Source: DAOUEX01 sp034430235 (GTDB taxonomy: Bacteria > Chloroflexota > Anaerolineae > UBA2200). From it: a stretch of 64,000 nucleotides of DNA. This document shows positions 27,383-35,940 of the stretch, piece after piece. Made by a program: the position numbers and the translations under genes. Positions within the stretch are counted from its first letter, which is position 1, and every line of letters starts with the position of its first letter. The notes under the pieces are model-generated. The model ran no database searches. It was not told the origin of the DNA and was given only the letters and a program-made list of their open reading frames with translations. The stretch covers positions 54,887-118,886 of the forward strand of contig CAYZGO010000007.1 of assembly GCA_964478075.1 (NCBI GenBank), written 5' to 3'.

Positions 27383-28665
27383 GGATACTATTCGTCGTCC
27401 CTTACGTCCCTAACCTGATACGGGTGCGGCCCTACAACCTGATCCGGCACCTGGCGGCGCGCGGCCACGAGGTCACGGTTCTGACCTTGTGGTCCAGCGA
27501 AGAGGAGCGCGCGGATGCCGAGGCGTTGAAGCAGCACTGCCACAGCGTCGTCGCCTTGCCGCTGCCCCGCTGGCGCTCCCTGTGGAACTGCCTGCGAGCA
27601 CTGCCGACGCCTGTACCACTGCAGGCGGTCTACTGTTGGCAGCCAGCCCTGGCCGAGGAGATCGCTCGTCGTGTATCGCCCGTGCGGCCGACGCACAGGC
27701 AAACCGCAGATTGCATTTCCCCGTCAGGCACGCGTGATAAGCGATACGACGTCGTCCACGTGGAGCACCTGCGCGGCGCCCGCTACGGCCTTGCAGCCCG
27801 CAATGCGCAATCGGCCATCCCCGTCGTCTGGGACTCTGTGGACTGCATCAGCCTCCTGTTCGAGCAAACTCTGCAGAGAGGCCCCAGCCTGGGCAGCCGC
27901 TTGAAAGCCTGGCTGGATTTGGAGAGGACGAGGAGATATGAGGGCTGGCTCGTGAGGCAGTTTGACCGGGTGCTGGTCACCTCACAGGCAGACCGTCGCG
28001 CCCTGCAAGACCTGGCTTTGTGTTCCCTGCAGCCTGCAGCCTTGAGCCTTGAATCTGGGACCATCACCGTCCTCGCCAACGGCGTTGACCTCGACCACTT
28101 CAAGCCGCTGGACGTCCCCCGGGACCCTGCCACTCTCATTCTGACCGGCAAGATGAGCTATCACGCCAACGTGGCTGCGGCCCTCTACCTTGTGCGCGAG
28201 ATCATGCCTCTGATATGGGCCAGACAGCCGGATGTCAAGCTCCACATCGTCGGCAAGGATCCAGCTAAGGAGATACGGGCAGTGGGCAGCGATCCACGGG
28301 TAACGGTAACGGGCTATGTCCCCGATATGCGGCCCTATCTGGCCCAGGCCACCGTCGCCGTCTGCCCGGTCCTTTACAGCGCGGGCATCCAGAACAAGGT
28401 GCTGGAGGCGATGGCCATGGGCACACCGGTGGTTGCTACGCCGCAATCCTGTGCCGCCCTGGAGGTTGTCCATGGCGAGAACGTCCTCATCGCGGGAGAG
28501 CCGGAGGCGTTTGCCCAGCGTGTGCTGGAGCTGCTGGATGATGAGGGGGTAAGGGAGACAATGGGGAGGAATGGCAGGAGGTACGTGGAGGAGCACCACG
28601 ACTGGCGAGACGTGACACAGAGGCTAGAGGAGGTTTATCAAGAAGTGATCGGGAGGAGGCAGTGA
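27379..28665 (+). CDS. Glycosyltransferase family 4, EpsH-associated sugar transferase type
   Basis: 428 residues from ATG 27379, inside the previous stop (ATGA); the start at 27334 would read through the upstream gene. Opening RILFVVPYVPNLIRVRPYNL, nucleotide-binding LILTGKMSYHANVAAALYLV near 255-275, and AGIQNKVLEAMAMGTPVVAT near 335-355 with the Glu motif. The segment around 28015-28060 (CSLQPAALSLESG) reads like a translated interspersed repeat. It shares its first 213 nt with the truncated copy at 25738. Coupled by 4 nt to the initiating transferase. Confidence 0.87.
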   Translation: MRILFVVPYVPNLIRVRPYNLIRHLAARGHEVTVLTLWSSEEERADAEALKQHCHSVVALPLPRWRSLWNCLRALPTPVPLQAVYCWQPALAEEIARRVSPVRPTHRQTADCISPSGTRDKRYDVVHVEHLRGARYGLAARNAQSAIPVVWDSVDCISLLFEQTLQRGPSLGSRLKAWLDLERTRRYEGWLVRQFDRVLVTSQADRRALQDLALCSLQPAALSLESGTITVLANGVDLDHFKPLDVPRDPATLILTGKMSYHANVAAALYLVREIMPLIWARQPDVKLHIVGKDPAKEIRAVGSDPRVTVTGYVPDMRPYLAQATVAVCPVLYSAGIQNKVLEAMAMGTPVVATPQSCAALEVVHGENVLIAGEPEAFAQRVLELLDDEGVRETMGRNGRRYVEEHHDWRDVTQRLEEVYQEVIGRRQ

Positions 28666-30134
28666 ACGCCGTAGCTGAATCATCCCCACCGAAGACCAGG
28701 CCGAGCATATCCCGCAGAGCCCCAAGCCGCCTCCTTGTCGGCACCCTGCTCCTCGGCGACTCTGCAGCGATTGGAGCTGCCTTTGCTGTGGCTTACGCCG
28801 TGCGCTTCAAGACCAGTTTGCCGGTCTTCCAAGCGGTTGTGCCGTCCCTGCAGTTCTATTTCAGTTTGATTCTCATCTTGATCCCTTTCTGGCTTCTCAT
28901 CTTCGCCGTATCCGGCCTGTACGACGAGCGCAACCTGTTGGGCGGAACTGGTGAATACGCCAGAGCCTTCAATGCCTGCACTGCGGCAATGATGCTCATC
29001 ATCACGGCCGGTTTCCTGGAGCCGACGTTTGTCATCGCCAGGGGCTGGCTGCTCCTCTCCTGGGGTCTCACATTTCTCTTCGTGGTCACGACTCGTTTCT
29101 TCCTGCGGCGCGCATTCTACCGCCTGCGGAAGCGAGGTTACTTCCTCTATCGCACCCTGATCATCGGAGCCAATGAGGAGGGGAAGGCCCTGGCGGAGCA
29201 ACTGCAGCACTGGCCCGCTTCTGGCCTGCAGTTGGTCGGCTTCGTGGATGACGCCCTGCGGCCAGGGACCGAGGTGCTGAACGGGCTGCGGGTGCTGGGG
29301 CCTACGGAGGAGCTGCAGGCGCTGGTTCAAGAGCACGGGGTGCGCGAGTTGGTCGTCGCTACCACGGCCCTGCCTCGCCGCACGCTGCTGGGCATATTCC
29401 AGCAGTATGGTACCTCGCCCCTCGTCAACATCCGCCTCTCCTCCGGCCTGTTTGAGATCATTACCACCGGCGTGCAGGTCAAGGAGATAGCCAACGTTCC
29501 CCTTGTGAGCGTCAACCGGCTGCGCCTGACGGGGATCGAGGTGGCGCTGAAAACGATGTTGAACTATGCTATTGTCCTGCCAGGTCTGATCGCCATCTCT
29601 CCCCTCCTATTGCTCCTCGCCGTGGCGGTCAAGTTGGATTCGCGCGGTCCGGTCCTCCACCGGCGTCGGGTGATGGGGATGGGTGGACGGGAGTTTGACG
29701 CCTTCAAGTTCCGTACCATGCACATGGACGCCCATGCGATTCTGGAGGCCTACCCGGAGTTGAAGGCAGAGTTGCAGAGCAACTACAAGCTGAAGGACGA
29801 TCCCCGGGTGACCCGGGTGGGGCGCTTTCTGCGTCGCTGGAGTCTGGACGAGCTGCCTCAGCTTTTCAACGTGCTCAAGCGGGACATGAACCTGGTAGGG
29901 CCGCGGATGATCTCGCCGCCGGAGGTCAAGGAATACGGCAAGTGGGGGATGAACCTGCTGACGCTGCGGCCGGGGCTCACCGGACTGTGGCAGGTATCGG
30001 GCCGCTCCGACGTGACTTATGAGGAGCGGGTGCGGCTTGACATGCAGTACATTCGCAATTATAGTATCTGGCTGGATCTGCACATTCTGATTCAGACGAT
30101 CCCTGCGGTGCTGCACGGTAGGGGGGCACGCTAA
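28662..30134 (+). CDS. Undecaprenyl-phosphate sugar-1-phosphate transferase (initiating enzyme)
   Basis: 490 residues from GTG 28662. Four to five N-terminal helices, a CoA_binding_3-like Rossmann domain near 160-260 (LIIGANEEGKALAEQLQ), one more helix near 295-320, then the catalytic bacterial sugar transferase domain. In the latter are KLDSRGPVLHRRRVMGMGG, FDAFKFRTM, RVGRFLRRWSLDELPQLFNVL, MNLVGPR and RPGLTGLWQVSGRS. This is the WbaP/WcaJ-type enzyme that puts the first sugar phosphate on undecaprenyl phosphate and so starts the repeat unit. Confidence 0.93.
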   Translation: MNAVAESSPPKTRPSISRRAPSRLLVGTLLLGDSAAIGAAFAVAYAVRFKTSLPVFQAVVPSLQFYFSLILILIPFWLLIFAVSGLYDERNLLGGTGEYARAFNACTAAMMLIITAGFLEPTFVIARGWLLLSWGLTFLFVVTTRFFLRRAFYRLRKRGYFLYRTLIIGANEEGKALAEQLQHWPASGLQLVGFVDDALRPGTEVLNGLRVLGPTEELQALVQEHGVRELVVATTALPRRTLLGIFQQYGTSPLVNIRLSSGLFEIITTGVQVKEIANVPLVSVNRLRLTGIEVALKTMLNYAIVLPGLIAISPLLLLLAVAVKLDSRGPVLHRRRVMGMGGREFDAFKFRTMHMDAHAILEAYPELKAELQSNYKLKDDPRVTRVGRFLRRWSLDELPQLFNVLKRDMNLVGPRMISPPEVKEYGKWGMNLLTLRPGLTGLWQVSGRSDVTYEERVRLDMQYIRNYSIWLDLHILIQTIPAVLHGRGAR

Positions 30135-30193
30135 TATCTCGCTGATTGGCCGCGTCGCTCTGTCGCCCATTCGTACAAGAAGGAGAACGACTC

Positions 30194-32119
30194 ATGGAAT
30201 TACGCCAATACTTCGCCGTGGTCTGGAAGTGGCTGTGGCTGATCCTGTTGGGGACAGCGGTGGCGACCAGCCTGAGCTACTACACCAGCCGCAGTATGCC
30301 CCGCATCTACCAGGCCTCTACCACGGTGATGGTGGGGCAGAGCCTGGGCAACACCAACCCCAGCACCGCTGACCTGTGGACCAGCGAGCAACTGGCGGAG
30401 ACCTACGCGGAGATGGTGAAGCGGCAGCCCATCCTGCAGGCCACGGCGGATGCCCTGGGCCTCGGTATACCCTACCAATGGCTAAAAGGACAGGTGACCG
30501 TCAACCTGGTCTCAGGCACTCAACTGATGGAGATTCACGTACGGGATACCGACCCGACGCGCGCTGCCGTCATCGCTGACGAGATCGCGCACCAGCTTGT
30601 GCTGCAAAGTCCCACCGGGCCAGAGAAGGCGCAGGAGCAGTACCGGCAGTTTGCCCAGGCGCAGATTGAGGATCTCCAGAGCAGAATCCAGGAGACGCAG
30701 GCACAGATGATCGAGCTCCAGGACGCCATGGACGCCGAGACCAGCGCCACGGGGCTGGCCAACAAGCAGGCACAGATGGCGACCCTGCAGAACCAACTCA
30801 ACACCTATCAAGCCAATCTGGCGCCGCTGCTCAACTTCTTCCGGGGCAGCGCCACCAACTACGTTGACGTCATTGAACCGGCCATAGTGCCCACCAGCCC
30901 CATCGGCCCCAGGACAATGCAGAACGTCCTCCTGGCAGCCACCGTAGGGCTGATCCTGGCTGTGGGCGCGGCCTTCCTCCTGGAGTACTTGGACGACACC
31001 ATCAAGACGCCGGACGACATCCAGCAGGCTCTGGGCCTCTTTACCATGGGGGCCATCACCCGCATCAGCGGCGACAGGATCGAGGACAAACTCGTCACGA
31101 CTGCCCACCCCAGGTCGCCCATCGCCGAGGCTTACCGCGCCCTGCGCACCAACCTGCAGTTCTTCGCAGTGGACAAGCCATTGAAGACTCTGTTGGTCAC
31201 GAGTGCCAATCCCATTGAAGGCAAGAGCCTCACTGCCGCTAACCTGGGGGTGGTCATGGCCCAGGCGGGCATGTCAGTCATCCTCGTGGACTCTGATCTG
31301 CGGCGACCTGTCCTGCACAGGGTCTTCCAACTCACCAAAGAAGAGGGGCTGACCAACGCTCTTCTGCAAGGCATCTCTGTCTCCGATGGCTACCTTCAGG
31401 CAACCGAGGTAGAGAATCTGCGTGTGATGACCAGTGGCCCCGTGCCCCCCAACCCTTCGGAGCTCTTGGCGTCAGAGCGCATGAGCGGACTGATCGAGCA
31501 CCTCAAAAAACAGGCGGACGTGCTGCTTTTCGACAGCCCGCCCTGTCTGGCTGTGACCGACGCCGCCGTGCTGTCCAGCCAGGTAGACGGAGTGCTGCTG
31601 GTGGTTGACGCCGGGGTCTGTCGGCGGGAGTTGGCCGTACGGGCGGTGGATGGGCTGAGCAAGATCGGGGGCAACATCCTGGGTGCGGTATTGAACAAGC
31701 TCTCCCCTCGTGGGGCAGGCTCCTATTACTATTACTACTACTACTCGGAGGAAGGTGACGAGACGAAGCGCCGCAAGAGCAAGGGCTTCCGCAGTCGCCT
31801 GGCGTCGTCGCCGCTGCTGCGGTCAGTGATCAGCTTGTTCCGTCGAGGCAAGAAGCCGTCTGCGGCCGGCATAGCTTCTTCAAGTCGCGCTGCCCCGCGT
31901 GCACCCAGGCCAGAAGCAGGCAAGAGCAGACAAGAGGTTGCCCTCGCCGGCCAGCCGGCCGGTGTAGAGTCTACTTACGCCCAGGGCATGGCCCACTACT
32001 TCAGCCGCGAGTGGAAGCAGGCACGTGAGTGTCTCCTGCAGGCAAAGGAAATGAACCCGACGCTCCCGGGCATTGACGATCTCCTGGCTGATATAGACCT
32101 CTTCCTCAAAGACGACTAG
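30194..32119 (+). CDS. Wzc-type polysaccharide co-polymerase/tyrosine autokinase
   Basis: 641 residues from ATG 30194 with AAGGAG 8 nt upstream. Wzz chain-length domain between helices near 12-30 and 243-263, with the Pro-rich IVPTSPIGPR before the second. Then the BY-kinase domain: Walker A SANPIEGKS (337-345), Walker A' VILVDSDLRRP (362-372), Walker B VLLFDSPP (443-450). Seven consecutive Tyr (511-517) form the autophosphorylation cluster. Unusually, a basic linker and a final TPR-like unit follow (about 590-641: YFSREWKQARECLLQAKEMNPTLP cut short). It controls chain length together with Wzy. Confidence 0.92.
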   Translation: MELRQYFAVVWKWLWLILLGTAVATSLSYYTSRSMPRIYQASTTVMVGQSLGNTNPSTADLWTSEQLAETYAEMVKRQPILQATADALGLGIPYQWLKGQVTVNLVSGTQLMEIHVRDTDPTRAAVIADEIAHQLVLQSPTGPEKAQEQYRQFAQAQIEDLQSRIQETQAQMIELQDAMDAETSATGLANKQAQMATLQNQLNTYQANLAPLLNFFRGSATNYVDVIEPAIVPTSPIGPRTMQNVLLAATVGLILAVGAAFLLEYLDDTIKTPDDIQQALGLFTMGAITRISGDRIEDKLVTTAHPRSPIAEAYRALRTNLQFFAVDKPLKTLLVTSANPIEGKSLTAANLGVVMAQAGMSVILVDSDLRRPVLHRVFQLTKEEGLTNALLQGISVSDGYLQATEVENLRVMTSGPVPPNPSELLASERMSGLIEHLKKQADVLLFDSPPCLAVTDAAVLSSQVDGVLLVVDAGVCRRELAVRAVDGLSKIGGNILGAVLNKLSPRGAGSYYYYYYYSEEGDETKRRKSKGFRSRLASSPLLRSVISLFRRGKKPSAAGIASSSRAAPRAPRPEAGKSRQEVALAGQPAGVESTYAQGMAHYFSREWKQARECLLQAKEMNPTLPGIDDLLADIDLFLKDD

Positions 32120-32420
32120 GTTCAGCCTGAGCGTCCCAAGGCTCTGTTAGACTCAGTAAGTCCAGTTTTGCACGGTCTAGAGCGCTACATCCAGGCCAGA
32201 AACGGGGATTCGGCAATCCCCTAGACGTCCCGAGGCTCCTCCGGACCCAACCGAGTTCGATTAGCGCGCCCATTTCACCGTGGCGCTGTCAGGCGATCCT
32301 CAGAAGCTATCGCCCGCCGTAGGAATCGGCCAGACAATACCGGACCACGAAGTGGCAACCGGGACTCGGTTTAGATTGGGCAGCTGTCGGTAAGCGATAG
32401 AAGGCAGTGGAATCATAGTC
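32120..32420. other. Intergenic region with a hairpin
   Basis: 301 nt between the Wzc-type kinase and the heptose genes. It holds a perfect 7-bp hairpin (ggggatt 32204-32210, loop cggc, aatcccc 32215-32221) not followed by T residues. Just before it is 'atccaggccagaa', also found at about 43690 next to the sortase gene. I see no convincing promoter and no gene. Confidence 0.5.
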
Positions 32421-33209
32421 ATGAAGGCGATCATCCTCTGTGCTGGCGAGGGCACCAGACTGCGGCCCTTGACCGTGGATCGGCCCAAGCCTATGTTGCC
32501 CATCGGGGAGAAGCCGCTGCTGGAGCACCTCATCCTGTGGCTCCGAGGGCACGGTATCACCCGTATGGCCATCAATTTGCACCACAAGCCCCACACCGTG
32601 GTGGAATACTTCGGTGACGGTGCTCGCTGGGGCGTGGAGATCACCTACTCCCTCGAGGACCCTATCCTGGGTACGGCAGGGGCGGTCAAGAAGCTCCAAA
32701 GCTACGTCGATGGGACTTTCGCCGTCGTGTACGGCGACCTGCTGACCAACTTGGACATCACGTCGCTGGCCAGGTATCACGGGGCCAAGGGGGGGATAGC
32801 GACAGTGGCCCTGTACCAGGTGGACAACCCGTCCGCCTGTGGCCTTGTCGAGCTAGACAGTGCGGGCCGCATCCTCCGCTTCGTGGAGAAGCCGCCGCCA
32901 GAGGAGGTCTTCACCGAGTTGGCCAGCACAGGAGTATTCGTGCTGGAGCCAGAGATACTTGAATACGTCCCATCCCACACATTCTACGATTTTGGCCACG
33001 ACCTCTTCCCGCGCTTACTGCGGGAGGCGGTCCCCATGTACGGTTATCCCATCGCCGCAGACGAGTACCTCGTTGACATCGGGACGGCGGAGAAGTACCA
33101 GCGGGCACAAAGGGAGTGGGCGAGTGTGTGTCATCCAGACTCTATGGCCCACAGTCGAATCGCTCGCGCCCCTGGACCAGGGACCAACCGACCAAGGACT
33201 AGCCCATGA
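32421..33209 (+). CDS. hddC: Sugar-1-phosphate guanylyltransferase, HddC type
   Basis: 262 residues. Nucleotidyltransferase signature AIILCAGEGTRLRPLT at 3-18 with the PKPMLPIGEKPLLEHL substrate segment, VVYGDLL near 100, and FVEKPP near 155. The family includes mannose-1-phosphate and D-glycero-alpha-D-manno-heptose-1-phosphate guanylyltransferases. The next three genes make heptose phosphates, so the HddC assignment (GTP plus heptose-1-phosphate to GDP-heptose) is an inference from context. About 30 extra low-complexity residues at the C-terminus are unusual. It overlaps the kinase gene by 4 nt. Confidence 0.8.
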   Translation: MKAIILCAGEGTRLRPLTVDRPKPMLPIGEKPLLEHLILWLRGHGITRMAINLHHKPHTVVEYFGDGARWGVEITYSLEDPILGTAGAVKKLQSYVDGTFAVVYGDLLTNLDITSLARYHGAKGGIATVALYQVDNPSACGLVELDSAGRILRFVEKPPPEEVFTELASTGVFVLEPEILEYVPSHTFYDFGHDLFPRLLREAVPMYGYPIAADEYLVDIGTAEKYQRAQREWASVCHPDSMAHSRIARAPGPGTNRPRTSP

Positions 33210-34183
33210 TCATCACCCAAACCCCTCTGCGCATCAGTTTCCTCGGTGGAGGGACGGACTTTAAGGACTTTTACGCGCAGGAGGGTGGCTGGGTGCTCAG
33301 CTCGGCCATCGATAAGTACATCTTTGCCATCATCAAGGACCGGTTCGACGACAAGATCCGCGTCGGCTACACCAAGATTGAGATGGTTGATAGCCTCGAC
33401 GAGGTTGAGCACGAACTCGTCAGGGAGGCCCTGCGCAAGACGGGGATCACCAAGAGGATTGAGGTCAGCACCATGGGCGATATCCCCTCGGCTGGTTCAG
33501 GCCTGGGCTCCTCCAGCACGGTGACGGTGGGGCTCCTGAACGCCATGCACACGTATTTGGGCCAGATGAAGGATGCTGAGGCATTGGCCAGGGAAGCCTG
33601 TGAGATAGAGATCGACGTTTTAGGGAAGCCCATAGGCAAGCAGGATCAGTACATCGCCGCCTATGGCAACATGCGCTTCATTCGTTTCCAGCCGGATGGG
33701 CGGGTAGAGATTGAGACAGTAGAATTGGAGGACAGCGAAAAGAGGAGGTTCAACCAGAATCTGATGCTGTTCTTCACAGGTGTGACCAGAAAGTCAAGCA
33801 CCATTCTGACCGAGCAGCGGGCGAACATCAACGGTCACTTGGAGGTTCTGCGTCGTATGAAATCGCTGGCCCTGGCGGCCAAGGAATGCATCATCGAGGG
33901 AGACTTTGACGAGTTCGGCGCGATACTGCACCAGGGTTGGGAGTGCAAGAAACAGCTAGCCAGCAGAATAACTAACTGCCGGATCGACCAGCTGTATGAA
34001 GTGGCCCGTCAGGCCGGAGCCATCGGGGGCAAGATCACCGGGGCTGGCGGCGGGGGCTTCCTCCTGCTCTATTGTCCCCAGGAGAGGCAGGACGATGTGC
34101 GGGGCGCTCTGCACCGCTTGCGCGAACTGCCCTTCCGCTTGGAACGCGATGGCACGAAAGTGATCTTCAACTATCGCAAATAG
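33206..34183 (+). CDS. hddA: D-glycero-alpha-D-manno-heptose-7-phosphate kinase (GHMP family)
   Basis: 325 residues. N-terminal TPLRISFLGGGTDFKDFY, GHMP ATP-loop PSAGSGLGSSSTVTVGLL near 93-110, and C-terminal GGKITGAGGGGFLLLY near 275-290. The GGGTDF opening is characteristic of HddA and fucokinase-like members. It phosphorylates the C1 position of heptose-7-phosphate to give the 1,7-bisphosphate. Neighbours GmhA and GmhB types strongly support this role. An intercistronic hairpin (34229-34247) follows it. Confidence 0.88.
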   Translation: MIITQTPLRISFLGGGTDFKDFYAQEGGWVLSSAIDKYIFAIIKDRFDDKIRVGYTKIEMVDSLDEVEHELVREALRKTGITKRIEVSTMGDIPSAGSGLGSSSTVTVGLLNAMHTYLGQMKDAEALAREACEIEIDVLGKPIGKQDQYIAAYGNMRFIRFQPDGRVEIETVELEDSEKRRFNQNLMLFFTGVTRKSSTILTEQRANINGHLEVLRRMKSLALAAKECIIEGDFDEFGAILHQGWECKKQLASRITNCRIDQLYEVARQAGAIGGKITGAGGGGFLLLYCPQERQDDVRGALHRLRELPFRLERDGTKVIFNYRK

Positions 34184-34228
34184 CCACCGGCAGGGCCGGG
34201 GACTTGAGGGGATGCGCCCCGCTCTCCT

Positions 34229-34247
34229 CCCTCTTTTCAGAAGAGGG
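34229..34247 (+). other. Intercistronic hairpin
   Basis: Seven-bp stem ccctctt/aagaggg with loop ttcag between the kinase and isomerase genes. No T run follows, so it is more likely an mRNA processing or stabilising structure than a terminator. Confidence 0.45.
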
Positions 34248-34276
34248 CCGGCCATCCGACGCAGCTAAGGAGCATT

Positions 34277-34903
34277 ATGGACGACATCAAGAAGTACGTT
34301 GCTGAGCTCCAGGGCACGCTCGAACAGTTGCCCTGGGAGAGAATCAAAGCGGCCATCGACGTCTTGCGGAATGCACGCATGAACGACAAGCAGGTCTTCA
34401 TCCTGGGCAACGGCGGAAGCGCGGCCACGGCTTCCCACTTCGCTTGCGACTTGGGGAAAGGAACTATCCTGCGCGACAGCCCGCGCTTCCGAGTGACTGG
34501 CCTCACCGACAACATGCCGCTCTTCTCCGCTTGTGCCAATGACTATGGTTACGAGCACGTTTTCGCTCAGCAGTTGGCCAACCTGGTCAGGCCCGGCGAT
34601 ATCGTTGTTGGCATCAGCGGCAGCGGAAACTCGGCTAACGTACTTGGCGCGATCAAGTTAGCCAAGTCCACGCAGGCGGTCACCATTGGTTTCACTGGTT
34701 TTGACGGCGGTAAGCTCAGGGACTTGGTCGACGTCTGCATCCTTGTGCCCAGCCACTGTATGGAACAGGTTGAGGATACCCATCTCGTGGTGGCGCACCT
34801 GATCTGCACCTGCCTCGGCAAGGATGTGGCTGCCGATGAGGACAGAAGACCGGGCGTCCTTGTCCCGGGGACAGAGGCTCGGAGTAGCGAAGAGAGGCGC
34901 TGA
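34277..34903 (+). CDS. gmhA: Sedoheptulose-7-phosphate isomerase (SIS domain, GmhA type)
   Basis: 208 residues from ATG 34277 with AAGGAG 7 nt upstream. SIS-domain marks: VFILGNGGSAATASHFACDL near 38-57 and VVGISGSGNSANVLGAIKLAK near 112-132. The final LVVAHLICTCL is typical of GmhA. It converts sedoheptulose-7-phosphate to D-glycero-D-manno-heptose-7-phosphate, the first step of the pathway. The last base is shared with the next gene start (TGATG), so the two are coupled. Confidence 0.9.
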   Translation: MDDIKKYVAELQGTLEQLPWERIKAAIDVLRNARMNDKQVFILGNGGSAATASHFACDLGKGTILRDSPRFRVTGLTDNMPLFSACANDYGYEHVFAQQLANLVRPGDIVVGISGSGNSANVLGAIKLAKSTQAVTIGFTGFDGGKLRDLVDVCILVPSHCMEQVEDTHLVVAHLICTCLGKDVAADEDRRPGVLVPGTEARSSEERR

Positions 34904-35454
34904 TGCACGCAGCGGTGTTCCTGGATCGTGACGGAGTAATCAACGAGAACAGAGCCGACTACGTGAAAAGCTGGGAGGAATTCGCCTTTCTGCCGGGCGT
35001 CTTTGACGCTCTCTGCCGTCTGGCCGAAAGCGACCTCAGCATTATTGTTGCCAGCAACCAATCGGCTGTGGGACGCGGGTTGGTCTCTCGAGATGAGCTA
35101 GACACGATCAACCGGACGATGGTAGACCGGATCCATAAGGAAGGGGGGCGGATCGACGCAGTGCTCTACTGTCCCCACCGGCCCGATGAGAACTGCACCT
35201 GTCGCAAGCCACGGCCCGGGCTCCTCTTGCAGGCGGCGAAGCGTTTTGACCTGAACCTAGCCCGATCCTGCTTGGTGGGCGATGCTGTGAGCGACGTAGC
35301 TGCTGGCCTAGCTGCGGGCTGCCGCCCCATCCTTGTCCTGACAGGCCGGGGGAACGAGGAACTCGTTCGCCTCAGGGCGGATGGATACGATGGATATCGC
35401 GTCGCGACAGATCTCAAGGAAGCAGTCGATTGGATCCTGGACAACTGCCACTGA
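34903..35454 (+). CDS. gmhB: D-glycero-D-manno-heptose-1,7-bisphosphate 7-phosphatase (HAD)
   Basis: 183 residues. HAD motif I FLDRDGVINE at 6-15, motif II VASNQS near 50, the Cys/His zinc loop CPHRPDENCTCRKPRPG near 88-104, and motif III/IV LVGDAVSDVAAG near 124-135. The zinc loop and the KPRPG are hallmarks of GmhB. It removes the C7 phosphate to leave heptose-1-phosphate for the guanylyltransferase. With hddC, hddA and gmhA it completes the GDP-heptose branch. The downstream terminator at 35683 ends the operon. Confidence 0.92.
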   Translation: MHAAVFLDRDGVINENRADYVKSWEEFAFLPGVFDALCRLAESDLSIIVASNQSAVGRGLVSRDELDTINRTMVDRIHKEGGRIDAVLYCPHRPDENCTCRKPRPGLLLQAAKRFDLNLARSCLVGDAVSDVAAGLAAGCRPILVLTGRGNEELVRLRADGYDGYRVATDLKEAVDWILDNCH

Positions 35455-35940
35455 ACTTTGGCAGGCAATCACCACCCGCAAGAACCTTTTGAGCAGGAGC
35501 CCATCCGAGAAGCTGGGCGGCCGGTAACGGATCAAACTCAGAGGGGACAACAACGACTCTATCCTCACCCACGCCCTGTCTGCAAGTGGCACCACCGGGT
35601 GATTGCTGTGGTGCGAGACCCTAGACCCAGAACCAAACGGGGCTCACCCACACGACGGCACTAGGACGGTGCTGGCCTAGCACAAACCCCGCAAGCATAG
35701 CAAGGCTCGCGGGGTTTGTTATTGTGCAGTATTGTGCCCTATCTGGTCGTGAGCATCTAGTTAGACTGCAAGACCTGCAGGGCTGTAGTATAGTGTTACC
35801 GAAGTTCTGACGCTTATGTCGTTCTGAGCCGGAGCGCAGCGAAGGACGCACGAACGCCTGCTTGAGGCTGGGCAGCCGGTTCGACCTTTGATGAGCTCGC
35901 CATTTGAAGCGCTGCGCCGACCATCCTTAGCGTGACGACG
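35455..35940. other. Convergent intergenic region with interspersed repeat
   Basis: 486 nt between gmhB (+) and the DUF2723 gene (-). It contains the terminator at 35683-35718. At about 35818-35850 lies a copy of a common bacterial interspersed repeat of the 'cgttctgagc..gagcgcagcgaagg' type. No gene is supported. Confidence 0.6.
35683..35718. terminator. Bidirectional intrinsic terminator
   Basis: Perfect 10-bp stem caaaccccgc/gcggggtttg with a 16-nt loop, followed on the + strand by ttatt and preceded by A-rich sequence for the other direction. It separates the + strand heptose operon from the - strand surface operon. Confidence 0.75.

Noticed and set aside
32204..32221. Hairpin after the Wzc-type gene as a transcription terminator
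   Set aside because: Good 7-bp stem but no T run on either side, so termination cannot be claimed.
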